Part shown: one piece after another, positions 46,535 to 57,217 of the stretch
How the letters are laid out: each line of letters starts with the position of its first letter
Numbering within the stretch: position 1 is the first letter of the stretch
From: Phlebiopsis flavidoalba
Lineage: Eukaryota > Basidiomycota > Agaricomycetes > Polyporales > Phanerochaetaceae
Length of the DNA: 64,000 nucleotides
Reading direction: 5' to 3'
Assembly: GCA_035772785.1 (NCBI GenBank)
Contig: JAOCPU010000039.1
Location: forward strand, 124,001-188,000
Translations under genes and position numbers: made by a program
Notes under the pieces: generated by a model
Told to the model about the DNA's origin: nothing
The model's database searches: none
The model's input: the letters and a program-made list of their open reading frames with translations, nothing else

Positions 46535-46805
46535 TTACGATCGTTGTGTTGGTCCATTGAGTTTGTCAACTTGGCATCCGAGTTATCGCGCGACGAGGAG
46601 CACAGTATCTGCTGAATTGAATATATGGTGGCAAGGTGGCACGATCCTTGGGCGTATGCTTCAGCGACCTTACTTGGGCTGCACGGCACGCGGAGGCTGA
46701 GTGTGTGCATTCCGAGCGATCATGTGGCGTCGGGTTCATTGAGCTTATCAACTTTGCCGCGTCCAAGTTATCGCGCAACGACTACGTTCGACTGAATTGA
46801 GCGCA
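46535..46805. repeat. Degenerate direct repeat, two units of about 90 bp
   Basis: Unit 1 (about 46535-46622) and unit 2 (about 46708-46805) share the ordered words CGATC(A/G)TGTGG, TTCATTGAG(T/C)TT(A/G)TCAACTT, C(A/G)AGTTATCGCGC(A/G)ACGA and CTGAATTGA. The roughly 85 bp between them is unrelated. No terminal inversion or coding potential was seen. It could be a short local duplication or the remains of long terminal repeats, though both units are very short for that. Confidence 0.6.
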
Positions 46806-46924
46806 TTCGTCGGTGGGACGACTGCTTCAAATACGTCGTTTAAGGTGTATGCTCAGCTGGAAATGCGCATTGTAGGACGTCGAGTGGCGTGGAATACGCC
46901 TCGGTAGACACTGGGGGTATAAGT

Positions 46925-47581
46925 TCATCTCCAACGCTCAGCACAACCCCAGTGCTCCAACCGCTCCTCTTCGCCCGACTCCCAGAAATTCGGCGTTGCC
47001 AGCACAACGCGCCTTTCCAGACCTCCAAAAAGAAAACGAGAGAGAAAATGCGTCCCACCATGTCTAGCAATGCACTGCCTCGCATTCAGCTCCCATGCAA
47101 CCGACCACCACCCGGCACCCGCCGCAGTCCTCAAACTGCGGCAACCCATCTGTGGTGCACCCATTGGTGGTGCCTTAACCCGGAAACGCACACGGCGGGT
47201 GAACCACGCGGGGCAGGTTGATGGGCACAAGCTCGTCGACAGCTCGCCGGTGATCGGGGAACATGGTGCCCCGGTCTCGGCGAGCCACGGGCAAGCTCCA
47301 ACGGGGGAGACCTGCATCTCCTTGGGAATATGCGTTTGTCGGGGAATTATTGGGTGAGTAGTTTGGTTGTTGTTGTTTTTTTGTGGGAGGGGGGCTGGAT
47401 GGGGGTTATGTGTGTGTATGCGAGGCTGAGAAGAGTTGAGTGGGTGTGTAGCTGGTTGGGTCAGTGAGTGCTCGGTGCTCGATTTCTGGTCAATTCCATC
47501 CCTGAGCCGGTGATATAAGCCAACAACACGTTGATGCGTTATATTATAAATTATCATACAAGTCCAAGCCAAGCACAACAA
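46925..47581 (-). CDS. 218-codon open frame, unrecognised
   Basis: An intact minus-strand frame of 218 codons lies just upstream (plus-strand sense) of the DUF3533 gene end. The first third is Gln/Asn/Pro/Thr-rich low complexity. The second part (ACPWLAETGAPCSPITGELS, TCPAWFTRRVRF) is more protein-like, but no family was recognised. Overlapping plus-strand frames are also open. It may be chance in GC-rich sequence. Confidence 0.22.
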   Translation of the reverse strand: MLCLAWTCMIIYNITHQRVVGLYHRLRDGIDQKSSTEHSLTQPATHPLNSSQPRIHTHNPHPAPLPQKNNNNQTTHPIIPRQTHIPKEMQVSPVGACPWLAETGAPCSPITGELSTSLCPSTCPAWFTRRVRFRVKAPPMGAPQMGCRSLRTAAGAGWWSVAWELNARQCIARHGGTHFLSRFLFGGLERRVVLATPNFWESGEEERLEHWGCAERWR

Positions 47582-47582
47582 A

Positions 47583-49877
47583 TTAAAAAAAATCCGCCAC
47601 TTGTTCTAGAACCTTGCGCTCCTTCGCATCAACATCCAACAAGCGCTGACAGTCACTCGCCGCCGAATCGCGGCGCGCAACGCAGCGCAGGCGCGTGTCG
47701 CACGAAGCTCTCGTCCGCGAGTCCAGCGCGCGACCTCGCTCGCTGCGCCTGCCTCCACGTGAAACAGCACCCAGGCATCGTGCCTCACAGAGCGCGCGAT
47801 CCAGCCGACAATGCACGCCAGCGGCCTGCCCGAAGCTTGTGGAGGTGTTGAAGAGGATGCCGCGCATCACTTGCGAGCTGACCACAGACTCGTCAGTTCA
47901 AGTACTATGTTTGTTTATCAGTGACGTACAGGTTCCTGCATGAATTGGATTAGTGTCTGTGTGAGGAATGAATGCCGCGGGACGCAACAAATCGGAAACC
48001 CCGTTTCCATACGCGAAAAACGGGCTCAGGGATAGCTCGGGGCGGAAGCAGGAGCGTCGGCGCGACGTTGTATATAATCTGCCACCGGTCATCAGCGGCG
48101 CGCTCCTCCGGGCTGCTCAAACTGAAACGCACACACGCACCAGTATAAACAGGAAATAGGGATAAACTTGGGCGTGACGCAGCGTGATCATCGCACCTCG
48201 AGCGACCAGCCCGAGCGCGAGCATGCCGAGGTAGTTTGAATATCGCGGCGAGGAAGAAGCCGCCGGCCGGCGTGAACCTGCGCGCCCAATGTTAAGTGGG
48301 GGAAGGAGCAGGGAGCAAGGGGGCGCACCGTGTGCCGAAGGGCAGCCCGAAAGGCGAGGCTCTGACGAGCGTGTAGCTCACCGCGAGCGGGAGGTACGCG
48401 ATGGCGGGCACGAGCAGGCGCATGGACGCAGTCTTAGTGCGAGAGGCGCAGGCGCGCGTGAGAGGAGGATGAGGCGCGCCGCGGCGTGGGCCATTGTCTA
48501 GGCGGGGTCAGCGGCTTGCACAGTCCGCATGTGCAGGCGGAAGCAGGGAGATGCGCACCATAATGAATCTGGTGGTGGGCGCGTGAGCACGTGGGTACGG
48601 GTAGGGGAAGGAGACGTACGTGAAGATGGTGAGGAAGATGTTCCCGACGAGCGTGACGGCCTGTGCGGCGGGCGTCCCTGTCGAGACCGGGGTATCAAGG
48701 AGGTCAGGAATCGAAGCAGCTCGGACGGCGGGGGCGCACGCACGTGTAGGGCCGGAGGTTGACCATCGTCCAGGACACGGCCGGGCTGAGCGTCTGGGGC
48801 GCCTGCGCGAGGAGCTGCACCGCGGTCGCGTTGACGTCCGTGCCGGGGGTGATCTGCGCAAAGTAGCGCTGCGCGCTCGCGGTGGCGTACGCGGACACGC
48901 TCGCGGTGAGCAGCTGCGTCGTCGCCGGGAGCACGTAGGTGCCGACCGCGGTCTCCTGGCGCGCCTGTCGGGCGATCAGAACTTGGGACGCAGGATGACG
49001 TCGGGCAGGAAGCCCTACCTGTGCGTAGTAGACGGTGATTGCGGTGCGGGGATCATAATTAGCATCGCCGTTCACGCGAGCACGGCTAAGGTTTGTCGTC
49101 GCGTTGGCTTCGACTGGGGTATGTCATGGCGCGTTCAGGAACGCGGAGCGGACGGTGTTTCGTAGACTACTCACTGACTACGGCAATCCAGGTGCGGTCC
49201 TGCACGACCGCGTCGATGATGGCCTCGTTGGAGCCCGCGGCGACGGGGTCGATGAGGCGCCAGTTGAGGTGCACGCCGGGCGTGGAGGTGTTGGCAAAGG
49301 TGTCCCAGAGGGTGTTGCCGATGCGCGCGCCGTCGCGGTTGATGTACCACGCGTCGAGGTTGCTCGTGAGCGGGGGCGAGCCCGCGAGCGCTCCCCAGAA
49401 GCTGGGAAATGGTGGAATATCGAAGATGAGCGTGGTGGGATCGATGTGGCCCGTGGTTGGAAAGCGACCTACACGGGCAGCGAGATCCACATGAGGACGA
49501 GAATGAGCACGATGGGCTTGATGACTATGGTGATGTAGGCCCTGCGCTCTGCGGCCACATCGTGGGCAAAGACTGCGGTGGGAGAAGACGAGGCGAGCGT
49601 GAGCGTGATGCGAACCGACAGCGAGGGACGAGAAGCAGAGACGCACAGCCGTAGAGGACGTCCTCTGCGGGTTGTTTTCCCCAGATGCCGTTTGTCTGCG
49701 GCAGGGCTGGTAGGCCGGGCCATCGCCATCGCGCTCTGGGGGGCTGCGTGCGCTGGGAGACGATCTTCCTCCTCGAGCTCGGCAGGCGGTGCCGAGGTTC
49801 GGCACGCAGGGGATGCCGACAGCGGATCGAGCGAAGGAGGGCCGTGGCGGAGGCCCGAGGTCTCTCGGCAGAGCCAT
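47583..49877 (-). CDS. DUF3533 / SNG1-like multi-pass membrane protein
   Basis: Plasma-membrane protein family related to yeast SNG1 (nitrosoguanidine resistance), with an N-terminal membrane anchor, a large extracytosolic domain and several C-terminal membrane helices. An intron ends CTCCCACCGCAG before an exon that runs FAHDVAAERRAYITIVIKPI, VLILVLMWISLPV (first membrane segment). Then come LTSNLDAWYINRDGARIGN, LNWRLIDPVAAGSNEAIIDA, VVQDRTWIAVV, NANATAVQLL-like DVNATAVQLLAQAPQTLSPA, AQAVTLVGNIFLTIFTY (membrane), LVPAIAYLPLAVSYTLVRAS (membrane), FGLPFG, IYNVAPTLLLPPRAIPEPVF, YGNGV, and RGILFNTSTSFGQAAGV, ending with a heptad-like DVDAKERKVLEQVADFF and TAA at 47583. The domain order matches the family. 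The start at 49877 (MALPRDLGPP) is a guess. GC-rich, frame-broken. Confidence 0.8.
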
Positions 49878-51037
49878 GGTCGCTCCTGCGGGTGCGCTGC
49901 CGGAGCGGGATGGGGCCAGCAGACGGGACGTGCGTCGAGCAGCGAGAGGCCAGTGCAGACACTAGAGGGGAGCCATGCACACAGGCACCAGAGCGAGCCA
50001 CCAGACCCCCGCCCAGCTCGATCGCGTAACGCCCGCTGCATAAGCAGCCAGTCCCAGTCCCTTGCACCCCCGCGCCGGGCGAAATGCACGCACCCACCGA
50101 CGATCAGCCCCATCCGTGCCCGGCGCGGACCTCTGCGAGCAAACTCCGACCAACGCCCCGTCGCTGCAGCCAGCGCGACTCGCACTTGCCCCTCACGCGC
50201 TCTCACACTCCTTCCAGACGGCGCACAGCCTCGCACCAGTCCATCGCAGGCACAAACTCTCGCACTCGGAAGTGCAGTGGCATGGGTCACTGGGCCCCTG
50301 CGCCCCCTGCGCCCACACGCGGCGCGCGTCGCGTTGTGGAGCAACTTTGGAAAAAAACGGTACCAAACCAAGACTGTGGACGGTTTGGCTGCTGGCAGCC
50401 CGACGTGTGAGGCCGCGCGCACACGCGATCGCCGCTGCGGGGGTCACAGGTGCAGGGCCTGCCGACGGCACTTCAGCGCAATCAGGCGCGATCGCACAGA
50501 CCCCCACCGCGGCGTAAAGGCCTGCAGGCTCGCTATGATCGCCTTGGGTGCTGCCGTGATGCTCAGATGCCAGTCTGTATGCGCTCTCGTCTCACACACG
50601 CTGCCTTCCCTTCGACGCCAGTCTCTCCTTTTCTGTCCGCTGATGCCAAACTTCACGTGAACGCGCGAAGCAAGGGGGTATTTAGAAGCCCAAGTTCCTA
50701 CTGTATCACTAATACATGCGCAGCGTATGTAACTACTAGGCCCGTCTATCGACGGCGCGATGATGAAAGGGAGAACATGCGATGGTGATGATTGCGTGTG
50801 CGTACAAATACAAGTGCGGGGTTTTTCCATGCGTGGCACTAGAGGTGAGAGACGAGATGATGCTGTACAAGTACGAAATAACGATGCAGCGTAGTGGTAC
50901 CAGCGAGCGATCCGGGGTAATGAATACAGATGTCGTGTGAGAAATGCAGATGCGATGAATTGGCAATGTGAATGGACTGTCCGCTATGCACCCTGGAACC
51001 CAACGAATATGCCCCAAAGGAAAGAAAGAGATTAACA
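49878..51037. other. GC-rich intergenic region, large accidental open frames
   Basis: Long frames on both strands (for example 49578-50660 plus, 49469-50422 minus) are open mostly because stop codons are rare at this GC content. Their translations are Arg/Pro/Ala/Ser low complexity with no domain. It probably holds the 5' region of the DUF3533 gene and the 3' region of the LRR-like gene. Sequence at 50660-51000 is markedly more AT-rich. Confidence 0.5.
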
Positions 51038-52250
51038 TTACTCACAAAAGTACGGCGACGTGATATGACGAGAAGAAGAGCGGGAACGCGGCGTTTCGAG
51101 AACCCACGGGAAGCAGAGGGCACCTGGTTTAATATGCCCCCACTCCATGAAGGCCCCGCCGTCGAACTCGTAATCGTTATCAGGCAGCGGCAGGTCGTTC
51201 GTGTCGGCCCCCGAGCGCGGCGACACGGGCGGGGACGCCCACTCCATCTCGGCGCACACACCGCCGCCGTTCAGCGCGAGGGCGCGCGTTACTTTTAGGC
51301 CTTCGCGGGCCGGAACTCCCAGTGCATGCCCCGAGCTCAAACACGGCAAGCTTCGCGAGGCCCGCGAGCGCACTCGACAATTCTGCCGCAGAAGGCCTGT
51401 CGCACCAAACGCGGCGTCAGCCGGGCGATCCGCGGACATGAATGGCAACAACGGACACACGCACCATGTCGGGCGAGGGGCACGTCCGTCGTGAGCACAG
51501 GCGCAGGCTCGCGAGGGCCGGCAGGCGGCGGGGCGAGCGCCTCGACCACCGCCGCGGGCGCGCTGCTCGTGCTCGCGCTCAGCGTCTCGATCCGCGCGGA
51601 GAGCTGCGCCGCGTGCGCGGGCGTTGAGGTCGCCCGAAGAAGCAGCAGCCGTGTGCAAGCGCCGCGGCCGCGCGGGCAGCAGTGTGCGTCGAGCGCTCGC
51701 AGGGCGGGCCTGTGTAGCATTCGAGGGTGCGGGGACGGCCCGCCGCGCGCGAGGCAGGCGCGCAGAACAGGCGAGGCGCTACTTGCAGGGCGCGCAGCGC
51801 GGGGGTGGCTGAGCTCTCGAGGAAGCGCGCGACGTGCGCGTCGAGCGCGAAGGAGCACGCAAAGGTTTCCAGGCGAGGGTAGCTTGTGCCCCCCCCCCCG
51901 GTGCCGGCGAGCACCCAGTTGAGGTTCGGCGGCGACGTGCACGTCGAGCGCGGCGAGGCTGGTCATGCCCTGCAGCGCCGTGTGCAGCGCTGGCGGGGTA
52001 CGCCGCGTCGGGGGTCTTCCCGCTCGTCGAGACAAATGGAGAAGGTGGCGGACGAGGCCTGCGAGCGGCGGGTCTGGCCGCGAGCGTGTGGTACCTTGCG
52101 GAGAGGTTGCGGCCAAAGGTGGTGACCCGCGACGTGGCGGTAGAGCAGGCGGGTCGCGCAGTGCGTAGAGGTCGCCGTTCGTGTCGCGCGAATCTCTGCG
52201 GCGAGCGGGGACTGCGATAGGTGGACTCGAAGATGGCCATTCGAGGAAGA
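51038..52250 (-). CDS. LRR-like protein, probably fungal F-box/LRR type
   Basis: The minus-strand reading, with several frame changes, gives LLYRHV, TTFGRNLSARYHTLAARPDL, AARVRHLSICLDE, LQGMTSLAALDVHVAAEPQL, YPRLETFACSFALDAHVARF, LESSATPALRALQVAP, RTLECYTGPP, and near the end SALAGLAKLAVFELG, VTRALALNGGGVCAEMEWA and FDGGAFMEWGHIKPGALCFP, terminating at 51038 (YFCE). The repeating LxxLxxL pattern with aliphatic spacing and the early LLYRHV/ARVRHLSI segment are typical of basidiomycete F-box/LRR substrate adaptors for SCF ubiquitin ligases. The F-box itself was not resolved, so the family call is partial. A C11 tract at 51889-51899 causes at least one frame break. Confidence 0.55.
51889..51899. 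repeat. C11 homopolymer inside the LRR-like gene
   Basis: Eleven consecutive C on the plus strand within the coding span of the LRR-like gene. The translation changes frame here. Confidence 0.9.
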
Positions 52251-53105
52251 CTCGGGCGTAGGTGTGTGAAAACGGGTGAGCGACAATGGCGGACACGGGC
52301 GTCGCTGTAAGACGTACCAAAGAAGAAGGGCGGGATGGCCACAGAGGCGTTGGGGTTTGCCGGCGTGCGGCAGTGCACGGGCAGAGGCAGTAGATGAGGG
52401 CTAGTACTGCAAGGAAGGATGGATTTATGAGCGCACTCCGAGGAGGGACAAAACAACTTTAAAAAGCTAGCACGGAACAAGAGTGTTCGTTTTGGGGGGG
52501 GGCGTCTCGGATGGCCGGCGGTTGTGAAGACGGTACACAGGAAACGGGAGAGAATGGTAACCAAAATCACAAGATGGCATGTCCCCAGAAACGGCCGTGG
52601 TTTACTTCCGGACACAAGAGATGAATGCAACGCTCGAAACGGAGCCGTCCCCAAGGCTCAGCAGTAAACCGTAGCACATGCTTTACGCACTTCATAGAAG
52701 CAAATCCTCCCAAGCCTCGAGGGGTGGACCTCTCTAGCATCTCTCCTGTACGGCACATCTGGGCAACTCTAGTGTGCGAAACACATCTATCACGCCCGGA
52801 TCCTCTGAATCAGAAAACGTGTCCCCGGACCACTATCGTATTCACTCAACCTCGTATTCGGCGAGGGCTCTCAAGTCCTGGAGACCAACACACCCAGCGG
52901 AGCTCAGGTGTAGCCAAAGTCCGTTCATTGGTCCTCGAATCCTCGTCCTCAGGTTAGGTTCTGCCCGATACCACCCATCGCCGGGGGGAGGGCTGCGCCA
53001 CCATACTTCCCGAGGTTCGCCTCGCCCTTCCTCGTCCCCATCTCCCCCGCCGCCAGCTCTCTCCACGTCCCGCCCGCGCCCCCGCTGCGCGTCGATTGCA
53101 TACCA
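52251..53105. other. Divergent intergenic region, LRR-like gene / AspRS
   Basis: No gene recognised. A 143-codon minus-strand frame (52842-53273) overlaps the presumed AspRS start and is a shadow. A G9 run lies near 52494. The region probably holds both promoters. Confidence 0.5.
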
Positions 53106-56100
53106 ATGAGCACGCCGGCTGGCGCACGCCTCCGCGCGCCCTCTCACGCTCGCTGCGCGTGGCACGCGCCAGGGCGATCGCTCACGCCGCGGACTCCCAC
53201 CGCGTTGGCGTAGCTTTCGCAGCTCGGCCCCTGCCTGCGCCCCATCCGACCCGCGCGGAGATGCAGTGCCCAATGCTCGGCGCGACAGCGCAATGGCCCT
53301 GCGCCTCTAAAAGCGCACTGTGGTCAGACGCGCAATAGCTTATGTCTGTCGAGACCGATTTCAAATGACCGGACGTGTAGGGCCCTGTTATTCCTCGGAG
53401 GACCGCACAACTGCGGGTCGTCGCTCTCCGTGAGCTGGATGGCGGGCTCCAACGTCACCGCTGACGGGATGGCTGCTCTCTGGCCGGTGAGACAATCGTC
53501 CATTTCTTGATCAACCCGCCCAGGCGTTCCTCATTAAGCTCGCGTCTATATGGCTCAAGAAAGGTGGGGAAAGAGCACTACTTTCTTCCCGCTGCATCAA
53601 GGACCGCATAGGGACCTTGCAGCTTGTCGTGCCACCGGATGCGGGCGCCGGGACGCTCGCGCTCATGAAAAGCATCTCCGTGGAGTCACCGTACTCCAAT
53701 CGAGGGTATCGTCGCGGAGCGACCCGAAATCAGAAACGCCCTGTGAGCCACACTTTTACGCTACAACTCCACCAACGCTTGCCTCCTTTCAAATGCGGCA
53801 GTCCGGTTTTCTCACATCGCCTATCGTTAGTACCCTGGGGGCGATGTCGAAAATCACGGTTACGTCGTGCACGCTGCTCAACCCTGCGGAACACCCTCTC
53901 CCATTTACACCCTCCGATGAACACAACCTGGTACGAGCACCGCGCTTATGTCACCGAAATTCCGGCCTAAACGATGCGCTCAGCCTGCCGAGGAGTTTAG
54001 ACTCCGGTACCGCTACCTGGACCTCCGGCGGTCTAGTCTGTCAGGCAACTTGCAGAAGAAGAAGCTGAGTTCAGTCGCCAACAACACCTAATATCCGCTC
54101 GGCGCTGTATGGACCATGGTCGGTGCTTCCCCTCGCGTCGCGCGGATTTTGCGTATTTTACCGTCCCCACGACCGCTTACATCATTGACGGGCACACAGG
54201 ATTTGTCGAAAGTGGAGACGCCCATCCTACCTAAAGTCCACTCCGGAAGGGGCTCGACGAAGTTCCTGGTCCCAACGCGAGATTGTCCGCCTCGTATGCC
54301 CCATCCGTGCAGGCTTCTATCATAAGCGCCAACCCCGCGCACGATCGTCGTTACGTCGTCGCTCTCACAGCCCCTGTTCTATGCGCTTCCCCAGTCGCCC
54401 CAGCAGCCAAAGCAAACTGCTCACTTCGCGTCGGGGGGCGCTGGTTTCGACCGCTCACTACCAGATCGCCCCGCGCTGCTTCCGCGACGAGGACGGCCGC
54501 AAGGATCGGCAGCCCGAGTTCACGCAGATTGACTTGGAGATGGGCTGGGTCTCGTGAGGGATGGCGATCATCCCTCCCACGGCAGCGCCACGCCCCCGCG
54601 CCGATGGCTGGCGCATTGGCGGGCGGGAAGTGAAAGAGATCATCGAAACATCTGATTCGCAGGATCTGGCGAAAGGTCGAGGGGATTGAGCTGCCCCCGT
54701 CGTTGTTTGCAGGTAATGACGTACGCGGAAGCGATGGGCCGCTTTGGCAGCGACAAGCCGGATACGCGCTTTGGGCTCGAGGTGCGTTTTCAGCCTACAC
54801 ATCACAACAGTGCGCACACACCCGCGCGCGCTGCGTGCCCCTTCATAACTCGTGGCTCATTCCTCCCACGCACTCCAGCTACAACTGGTCACCCACCGCG
54901 TTCCCTGGCCCGGTCCAGGACGCGTTGGCCAACGCTGAATCAAGTCGTCGAAGCAATTGTCTACGCGCAAAGGACACACGCATCAAAGAGCGCCCTCAAG
55001 AAGAAGGAGCCCTCTATGATCCGCCACGAGCGTGAGCGCCGGTCGTCTTTCACTGTCTGCTTTGTGTGCTAACGTGCCCTCTTTCCAACAGGATGGCGCC
55101 TGCCATGGTGCGCCCGTACTGTCCGATGGGACGGTCAAAGGCGCAAGCAAGGGGATGGCTCGCTCGGCGGACTCGGCACCCCCGAGGAGGTAAGGGGGAC
55201 GCACTCGAACTGGCAACCGGGCGATTCAGCCTGGATAGCAAGGCGAAGTCGTCTTCCCGCAGGTAAACTTGACACATTGCCATCCATCGCACAACACCAG
55301 CTGATGGCGAACACCTTTTTTTTTGCACCCCACACACTTTCTATCCAGGGTGGCTCGACGGTTCTCGGTCGCGTGCGGCTTTTGCTGGCGAGCCTCGCAC
55401 GGGCGACGGGCGAGCTGGCGCTCCCGCGCGAGCCGCACTTTCTCTGGGTGACCTACCGAATTCCCGTTGTTCACCCGCGCCGACCCGGAAACAAGGAGTT
55501 CCTCGCGCACGGACGCTGCCGATGAGCAGCAGGCCCACCATCATAACCCGTTTACGGCACCCATGTGGGAAGACATTGACAAGATGTACGGCGGTCGTGA
55601 GGGAATATCCGAGGTGCGTCGCTTCTTTTCCGCGCTGCTTGATGGACGACGACCGACGCCATCCCTGAAACGCTCACGCTAACACCCACCCCGCGCACGC
55701 GCAGGTGCGCGGGCAGCACTACGACCTCGTGCTGAACGGCGTCGAGATTGGCGGCGGCGGCTTCGGTGCGCGTGCACGACGCGAAGAGATTGCAGGAGCA
55801 CGCCTATTCGCGCAGATCCTCCAGGTTCGTCCGTGCCCGCCGCTGCCAGGCCCTGTCGCCGCTCACACACACATATCCACAGCTGAGCGAAGCCGAGACC
55901 AGCGCGACGTTAATTTTTTTCGCGATCACCTGCCTGCACACGCGCTGCGCTGCGGCGCCCCGCCGCACGGAGCATTGCCCCTCGCGTGCGTTATTCCCAT
56001 CTTGATTTTCCCGCTCCACCCACCCGTCCCGCGCATCCGAAGGGGCCGCCTAACGTGCTGCACCAGCGTGGATTTCGACCGCTCATGGCGATGCTCTGCC

Positions 56101-56316
56101 GGACAGAGTCGATTCGCAAACGCGGAGTTGTGATCGCACTTCCCCAAGACTGTCTGCACGCCCCAGGGCACAGACCTGCTCTTCAAAAGAAACCCCCGCC
56201 GCGGTACGACGCGGCCAGTGGGCTGTGCTGCGGCAGTACGGCATGGACCGAGAAGCGCAAACGTCTCCTAAGACGTCAGTATACAATCTCTCGCACGCGA
56301 GTAGAAAAGACAGCTA
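53106..56316 (+). CDS. MSD1: Mitochondrial aspartyl-tRNA synthetase (bacterial-type, class II)
   Basis: Charges tRNA-Asp in mitochondria. The proposed start [20 protein letters not shown] at 53106 is Arg-rich and acid-free, as expected of a presequence. The OB-fold tRNA-binding domain follows: RTTAGR... then [85 protein letters not shown]. Motif 2 reads [20 protein letters not shown] and [10 protein letters not shown], then [38 protein letters not shown], a [19 protein letters not shown] segment, [36 protein letters not shown], motif 3 [32 protein letters not shown]. It ends [13 protein letters not shown] with TAG at 56314. The GAD insertion-type region (WQPGDSA) is present. Many introns and frame breaks occur, all motifs in order. 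Confidence 0.92.
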
Positions 56317-56636
56317 GATAATGGTAGATAGATCCAAACTACGCTCACTCATAATATAATAGCAGTGAGCGTTGAAAGAAAAGAAATTTGTCGGTTGACA
56401 ATGTGCCTCGGGCCGACCCAGATATGAATAAGCGAAAAGATCGTCCGTGTGATCCGCAAATCAAGGTCTACTATGAGAAAGTGCCCACACCGCAGTCTGG
56501 TCCGATGTGGACTGGTCGCCGATCCCTGGTGAGGATTTGTGTCTGGCACACGAGGGCCGGCGACGGAGAACGACGAGGGTATCCGCACAACGAGCCCCTC
56601 GGCGTCGTCGTACGTACGTCTGCCGTCATGGGGGAC
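56317..56636. other. Spacer after AspRS, partly open on the minus strand
   Basis: The minus strand continues open (IPSSFSVAGPRVPDTNP) and may be the 3' part of the Ser/Pro-rich gene annotated at 56637-57217. No motif. Confidence 0.35.
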
Positions 56637-57217
56637 TCAGAGAGCAAACGCCACGGACGTCTCCGCGTCGGCAGATCCTGCTAGGTTGCCGTCTGCGCCA
56701 TGGCCCTCCGGCCGGCCCCTGAGGGTCCCGCCGTGCTCGCTCGCGGCATCGTCCGCGCCCGCGTGCGCGGAGCGGCTCTCGTCGATAACGGACAGGACGC
56801 TCCGCAGCTTGGACTCGGATCGGCGGTGAGAGTTGGTCGGCGAGGACGAGAGGAAGGGCACGGAGTGTCGTCTGCTGACCGACGGGGGCGATGCGGATGC
56901 AGAGATGGCGGATGAGGACGTGGCGGGGGACATGGACGGGGACACGTCACGACGTTCGTCCCAGGCGGCGGGACGTTCGGGGGAAGGGAAAAAGCCCCGC
57001 CTGACGGTGTTGCTCCACGGAGCGTCTTGCCCCCCGTCGCTGCTGCCACTTTCTTAGCTCTGGCGGGTAGGATGAAGTTAGGGGGCGTGCTCGGGCTGGC
57101 GGGGGGATAGGGGTTGTTGCGAGTGACAGATAAGAGGTTGGGAGAATCGAGAAGATTCTGTCCTTCTGCCGGTGCGAGGACCATAAGAATCGAATGGCGT
57201 CGTACATTTTGAAGCAT
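56637..57217 (-). CDS. Unrecognised Ser/Pro/Arg-rich protein
   Basis: I do not recognise the family. With one frame change the minus strand reads MLQNVRRHSILMVLAPAEGQ, NLLDSPNLLSVTRNNPYPPA, ARAKKVAAATGGKTLRGATP, SGGAFSLPPNVPPPGTNV, then SPSMSPATSSSAISASASPP, RRHSVPFLSSSPTNSHRRSE, SKLRSVLSVIDESRSAHAGA. It looks largely disordered, with RRHS and RRSE sites of the basophilic-kinase type, as in regulatory proteins. The 3' end may continue to 56349. The alternative is a chance frame in GC-rich DNA, but the codon-by-codon Ser/Arg patterning favours coding. Confidence 0.4.

Noticed and set aside
49578..50660. 360-codon plus-strand open frame, the longest in the window, with a 317-codon frame opposite
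   Set aside because: GC-rich sequence lacks stop codons by chance. The translation is Arg/Ala/Ser/Pro low complexity, overlaps the DUF3533 gene start on the other strand and shows no domain.
52842..53273. 143-codon minus-strand frame upstream of AspRS
   Set aside because: It is antisense to the presumed AspRS presequence, low complexity (Arg/Gly/Glu) and without domain.
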